Counted from the first letter of the stretch, positions 36,680-46,170 are shown. The stretch: DNA of 64,000 nt from Bacillota bacterium (GCA_023393125.1 JAEWMQ010000095.1:286821-350820); one strand, 5' to 3'. The notes: generated by a model not told the origin, from the sequence alone. Made by a program: numbers and translations.

Positions 36680-37867
36680 ATGTTTGTTGCAGAAGTAAAA
36701 GAGCATTTGGTAAATGGTATTATTCCTTTTTGGAAGAATCTAAGAGATGATACATATGGTGGCTACTATGGTTATATGAATCATGACTTAGAGTTAGATC
36801 AAACAGCAATAAAAGGATGTATTTTAAACAGTAGAATCATGTGGTTCTTTGCTAATGCTTACATGACTCTACAGGACGAAAGTCTACTAGAAGAAGCGAC
36901 ACATGCTTTTGAGTTTATGAAAAAACACTGCATAGATTATAAGTATGGAGGCGTTTACTGGATGCTAGATTATAAAGGTAATCCAGTAGAAGACATGAAA
37001 CATACTTATAATCAAGCCTTTGCTATTTATGCCTTATCTTCGTATTATGCGGCAAGTGGTAATAGTGAAGCGCTAGATTTAGCAATGGGATTATTTCATA
37101 AAATAGAGTCTATTTGTAAGGATGAGTACGGTTATTTAGAAGCTTTTGATAGGAATTGGGAACCTATAGATAATCATAAGCTATCAGATAATAAGCACAT
37201 GGAGGCTGAAGGTAAAGTAGCTGAGAAAACCATGAATACTATTTTACATGTATTAGAAGCTTATACAGAACTTTACCGTGTGGGAAAAGATATTGAAGTA
37301 GGAAGATGTCTAAAGGCATTATTAGAAATGACCGAGATGAAGGTTTATAATAAAGAAAAAAGACAATTAGAAGTATTTTTTGATACAGAGCTTCGTTCTA
37401 TTACAGATATGCATTCCTATGGACATGATATCGAAGCTGCATGGTTATTAGATAGAGCAGCTTTAGTACTAGGTGATCGAGATATAATTGAGAGAACTAA
37501 GGTCTATACTATTCCTATTGCTTACAAAGTAAAGGAAGTAGCATTTGAGAATGGCGCCCTAAATAATGAAAGATTTAATGAATATATTGATAAAACCAGA
37601 ATCTGGTGGGTGCAAGCAGAAAGTGTTGTAGGATTTATTAATGCTTATGAACAGACACAAGATGCCGTTTTTCTAGAGGTAGCAAAAGAGATATGGCAAT
37701 ATATAAAAACATACTTAATTGACAATAGAGCACACTCTGAATGGTACTGGCAAGTAGATGAAAATGGGGAGCCTAATAGGTCATATCCAATTGTTGAACC
37801 TTGGAAATGTCCATACCACAATGGCAGAATGTGCTTGGAGGTCATCAGGAGGGATATTGATGTTTAG
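36680..37867 (+). CDS. cellobiose 2-epimerase family protein (mannobiose 2-epimerase)
   Basis: An (alpha/alpha)6-barrel N-acylglucosamine-2-epimerase-family protein of 395 residues. Catalytic histidines are visible in HSYGHDIEAAW (H249) and WKCPYHNGRMCLE (H380), and NQAFAIYALSSYY is typical. The enzyme epimerises the reducing-end sugar at C2, turning beta-1,4-mannobiose into mannosyl-glucose. Its location directly between two GH130 genes, overlapping the second by 8 nt, fits that role precisely. Cytoplasmic. Confidence 0.92.
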   Translation: MFVAEVKEHLVNGIIPFWKNLRDDTYGGYYGYMNHDLELDQTAIKGCILNSRIMWFFANAYMTLQDESLLEEATHAFEFMKKHCIDYKYGGVYWMLDYKGNPVEDMKHTYNQAFAIYALSSYYAASGNSEALDLAMGLFHKIESICKDEYGYLEAFDRNWEPIDNHKLSDNKHMEAEGKVAEKTMNTILHVLEAYTELYRVGKDIEVGRCLKALLEMTEMKVYNKEKRQLEVFFDTELRSITDMHSYGHDIEAAWLLDRAALVLGDRDIIERTKVYTIPIAYKVKEVAFENGALNNERFNEYIDKTRIWWVQAESVVGFINAYEQTQDAVFLEVAKEIWQYIKTYLIDNRAHSEWYWQVDENGEPNRSYPIVEPWKCPYHNGRMCLEVIRRDIDV

Positions 37868-39026
37868 AGAAAATTACGCTAGAGAATCGGCAAAGTATGA
37901 AGCTTTAATAACAAAGAAAAATAAACCAATAGATGAATACAACGGGATTTACACACGTTATGAAAGTCCTGTATTAACAAGAAATCATGCGCCACTTATT
38001 TGGCGTTATGATTTAAACCCAGAAACTAACCCCTATTTTATGGAGCGTTTAGGTATTAATGCAGTATTTAATGCAGGTGCTATTGAACTAGATGGTAAAT
38101 TCTATGTAGTTGCCAGAGTAGAAGGGAATGATAGAAAATCATTCTTTGCAGTAGCAGAGAGTCCTAATGGTATTGATAACTTTAGATTTTGGGATTATCC
38201 AATTTTACTTCCAGATACTGAAAAAGATGAAACTAACGTATATGATATGCGTCTTACCAAACATGAAGATGGCTATATTTATGGCGTATTCTGTTCTGAA
38301 AGTAAAGATAAAGAGAACCCAGATTTATCTGCAGCAGTGGCACAAGCTGGTATTGTAAGAACAAAAGATTTAAAAACTTGGGAAAGGTTACCGAATCTTA
38401 GAACATCATCAATGCAACAAAGAAATGTAGTACTTCATCCAGAGTTTGTTGATGGTAAATATGCTTTTTATACAAGACCACAAGATAGCTTTATTGACAC
38501 TGGTAGCGGTGGTGGTATTGGTTTTGGACTTTGTGATGATATTACTAATGCCTATGTGGCAGAAGAAAAAATGACGAGTAGAAGAAAATATCATACTATT
38601 ACTGAAGTTAAAAATGGTGCAGGAGCTGTACCTATTAAGACAGATAGAGGCTGGATTCATATAGCACATGGTGTACGTAATACGGCTTGGGGATTAAGAT
38701 ATGTTATCTATATATTTGCAACAGCACTAGAAGATCCAACAAAGGTAATAGCTGAACCATCAGGTTTCTTTATTGCACCTTATGAGTTAGAGATTATAGG
38801 GGATGTAGGGAATGTAGCGTTTACTAATGGTGCCATTGCAAGAGATAATGGAGATGTTTATATTTATTATGCTACAGCAGACACAAGACTTCATGTAGCG
38901 ACTACGACTATCGATAGGCTCATTGACTATACTTTTAATACACCAGAAGATCCTCTTCGTTCAGTGGACTGTGTAGCTCAAAGATGCGCCTTAATAGAAA
39001 AGAATTTAAAATTCATAAATAGGTGA
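37860..39026 (+). CDS. GH130 4-O-beta-D-mannosyl-D-glucose phosphorylase (GH130_1-like)
   Basis: The enzyme splits mannosyl-glucose with phosphate into mannose-1-phosphate and glucose. The propeller family motifs are NVYDMRLTK with catalytic D129, GGGIGFGLCDD, NGAGAVPIKTDRGWIHIAHG. The length of 388 residues and the long N-terminus match the RaMP1/BfMGP type. I choose ATG 37860, which has AGGAGG 6 nt upstream and overlaps the end of the epimerase gene. A terminator follows at 39035. This is the last gene of the importer operon. Confidence 0.92.
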   Translation: MFRENYARESAKYEALITKKNKPIDEYNGIYTRYESPVLTRNHAPLIWRYDLNPETNPYFMERLGINAVFNAGAIELDGKFYVVARVEGNDRKSFFAVAESPNGIDNFRFWDYPILLPDTEKDETNVYDMRLTKHEDGYIYGVFCSESKDKENPDLSAAVAQAGIVRTKDLKTWERLPNLRTSSMQQRNVVLHPEFVDGKYAFYTRPQDSFIDTGSGGGIGFGLCDDITNAYVAEEKMTSRRKYHTITEVKNGAGAVPIKTDRGWIHIAHGVRNTAWGLRYVIYIFATALEDPTKVIAEPSGFFIAPYELEIIGDVGNVAFTNGAIARDNGDVYIYYATADTRLHVATTTIDRLIDYTFNTPEDPLRSVDCVAQRCALIEKNLKFINR

Positions 39027-39034
39027 TAAAAAAG

Positions 39035-39075
39035 TGCATTCTATATGAGCAATTAAAATATAGAATGCATTTTTG
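39035..39075 (+). terminator. terminator after the GH130 operon
   Basis: TGCATTCTATAT (39035-39046) pairs perfectly with ATATAGAATGCA (39058-39069), followed by TTTTTG. Confidence 0.8.
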
Positions 39076-39112
39076 TGCAATAAATTGTAAAATATCAAAA
39101 TAGGAGGCTATT

Positions 39113-40063
39113 ATGTTTAAAATTATACCGGTATATAAAGATTACTTATGGGGAGGCACTAAGTTAAAAACGTCTTATGGAAAAAAGAGTGACTTAGAGA
39201 TTGTGGCAGAGAGCTGGGAACTTTCAACTCATCCAGCAGGTACGTGCCTTATTGAAGTAGATGGGAAAAAACAAGGTTTAGCAGATTATGTCAAGGAGCA
39301 AGGAAAGAAGGTCCTAGGTACAAAATGTAATGTTGAGGATGAAATTCCTATACTTATTAAACTAATTGATGCCAAAGACAATTTATCTGTACAAGTTCAC
39401 CCAGATGATACTTATGCTAAACGTTATGAGAATGACCTAGGTAAGACAGAAATGTGGTATGTGTTAGAGGCCGAAGAAGGTGCAAAATTAGTTTATGGTT
39501 TTAAAGAAGCGTTAACACCAGAGTTATTTACAAAATACATAGAAGAGAACACACTAACAGATGTACTTAATTTTGTTGATGTACATAAAGGAGATACTTT
39601 CTTCATCACGCCAGGTACCATGCATGCTATAGGTAAGGGGATTGTAATCGCCGAGATTCAACAAAGCTCTAATGTCACTTATCGTGTATATGACTATGGT
39701 AGAATAGGCGTAGATGGTAAACCAAGAGAATTGCATGTTGATAAGGCGAAGCAGGTTACAAAACTTACTAAGGCAGAAGAAAGCTATGTTGTTTATACAA
39801 TGGAAGAATGTGAAGGCTATAGTACTGGTCTATTGGCGGAATGTGAATACTTCAAAGTTCAGCGTATAGACTTAAAAGAGTGTATTCATTTAGTAGCAGA
39901 TGATGAATCATTCCATGCAATAATGGTAACAGAGGGTAGTGTGGTAGTTAAAAATGAAGTAGAAGTACTAGAAGTTAGTAAAGGAGAAAGTCTATTTATA
40001 CCTGCTTCTACAGGTGCTTATCAGATAGAAGGAAGAGGAGAAATTCTTTTATCTACATTATAA
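39113..40063 (+). CDS. manA: mannose-6-phosphate isomerase, class I
   Basis: ManA converts mannose-6-phosphate to fructose-6-phosphate. Its cupin fold shows the zinc-binding QVHPDD motif (about residues 95-100), the GTMHAIGKG segment and KTEMWYVL. The length of 316 residues is that of the short Firmicute type. AGGAGG precedes ATG 39113. It brings the mannose released by the pathway into glycolysis; mannose-1-phosphate from GH130 would first need a phosphomannomutase, not seen in the island. Confidence 0.93.
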   Translation: MFKIIPVYKDYLWGGTKLKTSYGKKSDLEIVAESWELSTHPAGTCLIEVDGKKQGLADYVKEQGKKVLGTKCNVEDEIPILIKLIDAKDNLSVQVHPDDTYAKRYENDLGKTEMWYVLEAEEGAKLVYGFKEALTPELFTKYIEENTLTDVLNFVDVHKGDTFFITPGTMHAIGKGIVIAEIQQSSNVTYRVYDYGRIGVDGKPRELHVDKAKQVTKLTKAEESYVVYTMEECEGYSTGLLAECEYFKVQRIDLKECIHLVADDESFHAIMVTEGSVVVKNEVEVLEVSKGESLFIPASTGAYQIEGRGEILLSTL

Positions 40064-40075
40064 AGGAGAGTAATA

Positions 40076-40942
40076 ATGATGTATCAAATCAAAAATAATG
40101 ATTTAGAAATAACACTGTCAGATCGTGGAGCAGAAATAATAGAGATACGTTCTAAAGAGGGGACTAGCTATCTATGGCATGGGGATGCTAAGTATTGGAA
40201 TCGACATGCACCTATATTATTTCCAATAGTAGGAAAGGTTTTAGGTGGAAACTATGTTTATGAAGAACAAATGTATCCGCTTTCACAGCATGGATTTGCA
40301 AGAGACTCGGTCTTTAAGACAGAAGAGCATACAGATCATACTATTAGCTTTATATTAGAAAGTAATAAGGCAACAAGAACAATCTATCCTTTTGACTTCC
40401 TACTCAGGATACGTTATACCCTAGAACAAAATAAATTAGATATTAGTTATGAGGTTGAAAATAAAAATGATAGTACCATTTATTTTGCTATAGGAGGGCA
40501 TCCTGCTTTTAATTGTCCGTTGTTTGAAAATGAAACAATGGAGGATTACTATTTGGAATTTGAAGTTTTAGAGAAGGCTAAGTGTTTAAAAGTAACAGAG
40601 GATGTCTTTTTAAGTGGGGAAGTAGTAGAGTTTGAAGGCAAAGAAATTCCTTTATCTAAGGCCTATTTCGAAAAGGGCGTTACTATTCTAACAGAGTTAA
40701 AGAGTGATTGGATTGCTTTAAAGTCGCATAAGAATCCGCATAGTGTACAAATGCGATTTTCTGATTTTCCGTTTTTGGGAATATGGTCACCAGAAAGAGG
40801 AGCACCTTTTGTATGTATTGAGCCTTGGATTGGACACACAGATTATGTTGATGCAAGTAGCTATTTAGTAGATAAGAAGGACTTTGTTCATCTTGATCAA
40901 GAAAAAAGCTTTAAGTGTATGTATAGTTTGAAATTTGAATAG
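40076..40942 (+). CDS. aldose 1-epimerase family protein (LacX-like)
   Basis: The 288-residue protein has the galactose-mutarotase fold pattern (ITLSDRGAEIIEI, then GHPAFNCPL and SQHGFARD), closest to the LacX group of aldose 1-epimerases. It may interconvert anomers of galactose, glucose or mannose released by the pathway. It starts 12 nt after manA with AAGGAG upstream, so the two are co-transcribed; ATG 40076 and 40079 are both possible. A terminator follows. Confidence 0.85.
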   Translation: MMYQIKNNDLEITLSDRGAEIIEIRSKEGTSYLWHGDAKYWNRHAPILFPIVGKVLGGNYVYEEQMYPLSQHGFARDSVFKTEEHTDHTISFILESNKATRTIYPFDFLLRIRYTLEQNKLDISYEVENKNDSTIYFAIGGHPAFNCPLFENETMEDYYLEFEVLEKAKCLKVTEDVFLSGEVVEFEGKEIPLSKAYFEKGVTILTELKSDWIALKSHKNPHSVQMRFSDFPFLGIWSPERGAPFVCIEPWIGHTDYVDASSYLVDKKDFVHLDQEKSFKCMYSLKFE

Positions 40943-40951
40943 TATAAAGTG

Positions 40952-40998
40952 AGTATGCTAAATTTTGTCCGATAGGGCTAAAATAGCATACTTTTTTA
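40952..40998 (+). terminator. terminator after the manA-lacX unit
   Basis: AGTATGCTA (40952-40960) pairs with TAGCATACT (40984-40992), followed by TTTTT. Confidence 0.75.
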
Positions 40999-41157
40999 TT
41001 TATATTGAGACTAAATAAAGTAATATTCAAAGTAAAATATAAAGTTAAATTTCAAAATATACTGTGGATTAGTTTGATGAATTTAAATAAAAATAGAGCT
41101 TATTAATAAGAAATAAGCAAGATGGGTAGCAAAATATGTAATTATATACAGAATTGA

Positions 41158-41186
41158 TTGAATTATAAATTTAAATGCGGTAAAAT
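41158..41186 (+). promoter_or_regulatory. candidate promoter of the mannanase
   Basis: TTGAAT (41158-41163), a 17-bp spacer and TAAAAT (41181-41186). This leaves an unusually long 5' leader of about 180 nt. Confidence 0.45.
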
Positions 41187-41371
41187 AATTTAAATATTAA
41201 GTTAATATAAGCTTGGTATTCAGATTAAATAAATAGCGAGGTGATAAGATTAGCGTTAAGAATGGACAGTGCAATAGCTACATAGGAGGCTAATAAATAG
41301 ACGTGGTATATATACAAATCATGATACATAGAGCTAGGGGTATATTTAAGAAAATATTTGGGAGGAAAACC

Positions 41372-44300
41372 ATGAAAAAAAGTATTTCTATTATGTTAGT
41401 TGTAATTCTTACCATGTTTTTTTCAATACCGGCAAGTGCAGATGTTGGAAATAGTCTAGAGAGGAGTGTAGAAAATCAATTTGTAAAAGCTGTTGGCAAT
41501 GAGTTTGTATTAGGTGATAAACCTTTCTATTATGTTGGAACAAATAATTACTATTTAAATTTCAAGCCTAGTACAGCTGTTGACAATGTTATTGAAGATG
41601 CGGCAGATATGGGGCTTAGTGTTATTCGTACTTGGGGACATTTGGATGTAGGTACACCAGCAGGTACACTTAATGATAAAGGTGAAATGACCTTTACGAA
41701 TAATGTAGATGGTATAGGTAGTAAAGATGGTGTTTATTATCAATATTTTGATGCAAGTTTAAAAAAGCCAGTAGTAAATGAAGGTAGTAATGGGTTACAG
41801 AAGCTTGATTATGCTATCTATAAGGCTTCTCAGGAAAATGTCAAATTAATTATTACATTTACAAACAACTGGGAAGCATTTGGAGGAATGGCTCAGTATG
41901 TAAAATGGGCTCAATTAGCAGGAGAAAATGTAAATAGCCATGATGATTTTTATACTAATAGTAAAATCAAAGAATGGTATAAAGGTTATGTAAATACCTT
42001 ACTTAATCGTGTTAATAGTTATAGTGGCATTAAATACAAAGATGATCCTACTATTTTTGCATGGGAATTAGCTAATGAACCAAGAGCAACTTCTGATGCT
42101 GGTTGTAAGAAAAATATCTTACTCAACTGGGCAGATGAAATGAGTACTTATGTAAAATCTATAGATAGTAATCACATGGTGGCAGTAGGTGATGAAGGTT
42201 TTTATAATTTTGGATATAACGAATTCCCACAAGGTGAGTATAAATATGTCTATCATGGGAGTGAAGGAGCAGACTTTAATAGCTTAGTAAGATTACCTAA
42301 TATAGACTTTGGAACAGTACATATCTACTGTGATCAGTGGGGGTTAACAAGTGAGCAGGCTAAATTCTGGTTTAAGCAACATGGGGAAGATGCAAAAGCA
42401 GCTAATAAACCAGTGATATTAGAAGAATTTGGATGGAAAGATAGAAGTACTAGAAGTCAGATTTATACAGATTGGTTTAAGGCATTAGAAGGTGAAACTT
42501 ATCCAGGCATAAATTATGCAGGGACAAATTATTGGATGCTTGCTAGTATTATGGAGGATGGCAAGTTATATCCAGATTATGATGGATATACAGTATATTA
42601 TCGTGGGGATTCACAAGGGAATCCGACACAAGATACTGCTCAGCTTATTATGCAGCATGCACAACGAATGAAAGCAAAAAATAATGGAACAGTTGTAGAG
42701 CCAGAGAATCCTATAATTGATATCGCAAGTACTACAGTGGATCTAGCTAAGCTTGCAGACGTATTAGTTACGTTAACAACTAATGGTAATAGTTTAAAAG
42801 CTATTACAGCAGGTAGTAAAACCTTAGTGTCAGGCCAAGATTATGCTGTTAATGGTAGCCAAGTAAGATTTAATCAATCTTTCTTAAAAACACTGGCGGT
42901 AGGCATGGTAGATATTACTTTTGTATTTGATGTAGTGGTGTCTCCGGTACTCAAATTAAATGTAATCAATTCAGATAGCACACAAAATCCAGCTGAAGGA
43001 TTTATTTATGCAGAGGGAGAAAAATTCTATATTGATGGAGAACCATTTTATTTTGCAGGAACTAATGCATATGACCTATTTACAATTGGAGATAGCTCAA
43101 GTAGTAGCACCATTGAAGATATCTGTAACAAGTATATGTATCCAAAAGAAATAGAGGCAAGAATTAAGGAAATGGCAGATAATGGTGTTAAAGTAATACG
43201 TACATGGGGATTCTCGAATGAAAGCTGGCATGGGTTTGAAACGGCTCCAGGAAAATATGTAGAACCTCAGTTTATGTTATTTGATTACATTATGTACTGT
43301 GCAAAGAAATATGATGTAAAAGTGATTATCACTTTAGAGAACTACTGGGAAGCATACGGTGGTATTAATCAAAAATTGCAATGGGCAGGATTAAGTGGCG
43401 GTAGTCATAAGGACAAAGCGCAATTCTTTACTAATGAAAAATGTAAACAATGGTATAAGAATTATGCAGAACATTTTATCAACCGCACCAATTATTTTAC
43501 AGGAGTAAAATACAAAGATGACCCTACTATTTTTGCATGGGATCTAATGAATGAGCCACGTTATCAAGATGTAAGTTCTACTGAGAATACTCAAGGTATA
43601 ACCTTGCGTAAGTGGGTAGATGAAATGGCTGGTTATATTAAGTCTTTAGATCCAAATCATATGGTTACTGTAGGTATTGAAGGTCATGAATCCAGATATG
43701 GATTTGGCGGAGATGAAGGTAACCCATTTGTATATATTCAGCAATCACCTTATATTGATTTTTGTAGTGCACATCCCTATCCAGATGAATACTGGGCTAG
43801 TTTAACACCAGAGAAAAATGCTGATTTGATGCGTGCATGGATAAAAGATGCTCATGAAGTTGTAGGTAAACCATTCGTAGTTGGAGAATTTAACGTACAT
43901 AGTAGTTTACCTTATGATAAATATGAAGCTTATTGGCGCTCAGTATATGATGTAATTGATGAAGAAGGAGCTGCAGGTGGACTATTTTGGGAATTCAATA
44001 CAAGAAAACTAAGTGAGTTCACTGTAATGGCAGGAGACCCAATCTTAACTTATTTTAAAGAGCACTCAGCTAAAATGACAGCCAAAAATACAGGAATCAT
44101 TAGTGTTGTAAATAGTATTACACCAAGTAGCGTAAGTTTTGATAAAGTTATGCCATCAGAAATAGCAATTACAGTTAATTCTACTGGGAATGCAACAATG
44201 CAAAACATCACTATGGCCGGTAGTAGCTTAATTAAGGATGTTGATTATACCTATAATAATGATCAAGTCACTTTAAAAGCCAGCTATTTAGCAAAACAAA

Positions 44301-45013
44301 ATGTTGGAGAAATCTCATTAACCTTTGAAATGAGTGAAGGAAATGCACCTAAACTTTCTGTTAGTATCAAAGATACAACATTGATAGGTGCACCAACAGG
44401 ATTAAAAGTACAAACTGTTACAACTAACACGATTCAATTAGAATGGTCAAATGCTACAGATGGTATTGTAGTTAAAGAATATCAGGTATTCGTAAACAAT
44501 GCTTTAGTAGGGGTATCTTCTATCAATGCCTATACAATTACTAATTTAATACCTCATACAACTTATGCAATTACTGTAAAAGCAGTAGATACATCTAATA
44601 AAGCTTCAGCAGCTAGCCAGGAACTTAGTGTAACGACACAAAAAGAAGAACAACCAAATCCAGATACGATATATGCTTTACCATGGAAGGCAAGTATTAC
44701 ATATACTGGAGGAGAAATAGTATATTATAGTGGCGCTTATTGGAAGTGTCAGTGGTATACGGTAAATCAAGAACCAGGAAGCTTACCAGTATGGCAACCT
44801 TATACAATAGGACCTAATGATAAGCCGGTGATTGTGGAAACACCTATTAAAGGTGTATACCCAGAATGGAATGAAGCTACTATTTATACTGGTGGAGAAA
44901 TTGTATACTATGCTAATGACTATTGGAAATGTAAATGGTGGAATCAAAATACACCTCCTAGTGCTACAACGTATGGTGGACCATGGGATTTATATATTAA
45001 AGTAAAACAATAG
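41372..45013 (+). CDS. secreted tandem-catalytic endo-beta-1,4-mannanase (GH5-X2-GH5-X2-FN3-CBM5/12 x2)
   Basis: An extracellular endo-mannanase of 1213 residues. I start at ATG 41372 (GGGAGG upstream) rather than 41303, which gives a clean signal peptide (about residues 1-27, ending ASA). Modules in order: GH5 (about 35-440, acid/base E236 in WELANEPR, nucleophile E352 in EEFGW), an X2-type domain (about 447-533), a second GH5 (about 542-905, E728 in WDLMNEPR, E839 in VVGEFNV), a second X2 (about 912-1000), fibronectin III (about 1006-1090) and two CBM5/12 modules (about 1102-1145, 1165-1213). The GH5 sequences look like subfamily 7 mannanases. No dockerin or sorting signal, so it is free or carbohydrate-bound. 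Confidence 0.93.
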   Translation: MKKSISIMLVVILTMFFSIPASADVGNSLERSVENQFVKAVGNEFVLGDKPFYYVGTNNYYLNFKPSTAVDNVIEDAADMGLSVIRTWGHLDVGTPAGTLNDKGEMTFTNNVDGIGSKDGVYYQYFDASLKKPVVNEGSNGLQKLDYAIYKASQENVKLIITFTNNWEAFGGMAQYVKWAQLAGENVNSHDDFYTNSKIKEWYKGYVNTLLNRVNSYSGIKYKDDPTIFAWELANEPRATSDAGCKKNILLNWADEMSTYVKSIDSNHMVAVGDEGFYNFGYNEFPQGEYKYVYHGSEGADFNSLVRLPNIDFGTVHIYCDQWGLTSEQAKFWFKQHGEDAKAANKPVILEEFGWKDRSTRSQIYTDWFKALEGETYPGINYAGTNYWMLASIMEDGKLYPDYDGYTVYYRGDSQGNPTQDTAQLIMQHAQRMKAKNNGTVVEPENPIIDIASTTVDLAKLADVLVTLTTNGNSLKAITAGSKTLVSGQDYAVNGSQVRFNQSFLKTLAVGMVDITFVFDVVVSPVLKLNVINSDSTQNPAEGFIYAEGEKFYIDGEPFYFAGTNAYDLFTIGDSSSSSTIEDICNKYMYPKEIEARIKEMADNGVKVIRTWGFSNESWHGFETAPGKYVEPQFMLFDYIMYCAKKYDVKVIITLENYWEAYGGINQKLQWAGLSGGSHKDKAQFFTNEKCKQWYKNYAEHFINRTNYFTGVKYKDDPTIFAWDLMNEPRYQDVSSTENTQGITLRKWVDEMAGYIKSLDPNHMVTVGIEGHESRYGFGGDEGNPFVYIQQSPYIDFCSAHPYPDEYWASLTPEKNADLMRAWIKDAHEVVGKPFVVGEFNVHSSLPYDKYEAYWRSVYDVIDEEGAAGGLFWEFNTRKLSEFTVMAGDPILTYFKEHSAKMTAKNTGIISVVNSITPSSVSFDKVMPSEIAITVNSTGNATMQNITMAGSSLIKDVDYTYNNDQVTLKASYLAKQNVGEISLTFEMSEGNAPKLSVSIKDTTLIGAPTGLKVQTVTTNTIQLEWSNATDGIVVKEYQVFVNNALVGVSSINAYTITNLIPHTTYAITVKAVDTSNKASAASQELSVTTQKEEQPNPDTIYALPWKASITYTGGEIVYYSGAYWKCQWYTVNQEPGSLPVWQPYTIGPNDKPVIVETPIKGVYPEWNEATIYTGGEIVYYANDYWKCKWWNQNTPPSATTYGGPWDLYIKVKQ

Positions 45014-45017
45014 ATAA

Positions 45018-45058
45018 AAAATAAGTAGGAGATTTCAATAAAATCTCCTACTTATTTT
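45018..45058. terminator. bidirectional terminator between mannanase and kinase genes
   Basis: An 18-bp perfect inverted repeat (arms 45018-45035 and 45041-45058, core AAGTAGGAGATTT) with a 5-nt loop between convergent genes. Confidence 0.9.
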
Positions 45059-45070
45059 ATGTATTTTTAA

Positions 45071-45943
45071 TTAATCATTTAAAGAACGTCTAGCTAGTTC
45101 TAAACATCCTATAATGCCTTGATTATCATTTAAATGGGCGGAAACTATGTAAGTTTCTAAGTTAGCAAGTTCAGGTGTTTGAATATATCCACCAAGAAGC
45201 TTCTTCACCTGCGACCTAATAAGTGGAAAAAGTTGTGTTTGATGCATAACGCCTCCGCCTAAAATAATACGTTGTGGAGATAGGATTAAAATATAGTTAA
45301 CAATAGCTTGAGCAAGATAGAAGGCTTCTAGCTCCCATACTTTAAGATCATCCACTAAATGGATAGCCTTACTACCCCAGCGTTCTTCTATAGCAGGACC
45401 AGAGGCTAAGCCTTCTAGGCAAGTGCCATGATAAGGGCATTTACCTTTATATGGATCTTCTGCATGTTTAGCTAATAAAATATGTCCAGCCTCAGGATGG
45501 AGCATACCGTGAGCAAGAGAACCATTTTGATAAACACCTACACCAATACCTGTACCAACAGTAATATAAATGCAAGAGTGTAAACCTCTTGCTGCACCCC
45601 AAGTGACTTCTCCTAATATAGAACCATTAACATCAGTATCAAATCCAATAGGGCAATTAAGTTCTTTTGAGAAGTAACCTACAATGTTGCAGTTTGCCCA
45701 GGCTGTTTTAGGTGTAGTTGTAATGAAACCATAGGTAGGGGAAGTTTTATTAAGGTCAATAGGACCAAAAGAGCCTATGCCTAATGCTTCTATTGGATGT
45801 TTTTTAAAATAAGTTGAAATCTTAGATAAAGTGATCTCTGGGGTTTCTGTTGGAATTGAGATTTGTTCGAAAATCTCTCCTTTTTCATTCCCAATGGCAC
45901 ATACCATTTTTGTGCCGCCAGCTTCTAATGCACCTAATAACAT
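45071..45943 (-). CDS. ROK-family fructokinase/mannokinase
   Basis: A 290-residue ROK sugar kinase. It has the N-terminal phosphate loop (GALEAGGTKMVCAIG), the catalytic DTDVNGSILGE, and the zinc site in GHILLAKH followed by C-P-Y-H-G-T-C-L-E-G. It resembles the GmuE/ScrK group; B. subtilis GmuE belongs to a glucomannan operon. It would phosphorylate the free mannose from the GH2 mannosidase, or fructose. Encoded on the - strand, last gene of the island, next to glmM. Confidence 0.9.
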   Translation of the reverse strand: MLLGALEAGGTKMVCAIGNEKGEIFEQISIPTETPEITLSKISTYFKKHPIEALGIGSFGPIDLNKTSPTYGFITTTPKTAWANCNIVGYFSKELNCPIGFDTDVNGSILGEVTWGAARGLHSCIYITVGTGIGVGVYQNGSLAHGMLHPEAGHILLAKHAEDPYKGKCPYHGTCLEGLASGPAIEERWGSKAIHLVDDLKVWELEAFYLAQAIVNYILILSPQRIILGGGVMHQTQLFPLIRSQVKKLLGGYIQTPELANLETYIVSAHLNDNQGIIGCLELARRSLND

Positions 45944-46040
45944 AATGAATCCTTTACATACAACTTATAAATAGTTAAAGAAGAGAGAGTATGGTTTTAT
46001 AAGTTTTATGTCCTTTCTTTTGAAATATGTATACTTACAT

Positions 46041-46060
46041 CCTATTTTATATAAAATAGG
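46041..46060. repeat. perfect 20-bp palindrome between kinase and glmM
   Basis: CCTATTTTAT followed directly by its complement. It could be an operator for the divergent kinase gene or a small cruciform; no U-tract follows. Confidence 0.5.
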
Positions 46061-46141
46061 TGAGGAGATAAATGGAGAAAATAATACGATAAAGTGGTTA
46101 TGATGTAAAGAGTGGTAGTTTCTTATACAGCCATGAAACAG

Positions 46142-46170
46142 TTGTAAGAATAGGAGACTACGTTTATAAT
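46142..46170 (+). promoter_or_regulatory. sigma-A promoter of glmM
   Basis: TTGTAA (46142-46147), 17-bp spacer, TATAAT (46165-46170). Confidence 0.7.

Larger units (their letters stand above)
40943..41371 (+). other. gene-free region upstream of the mannanase
   Basis: It holds a terminator (40952-40998) and a promoter (41158-41186), then an AT-rich leader of about 180 nt. A frame at 41303 is open but is only an upstream extension of the mannanase gene. Confidence 0.6.
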
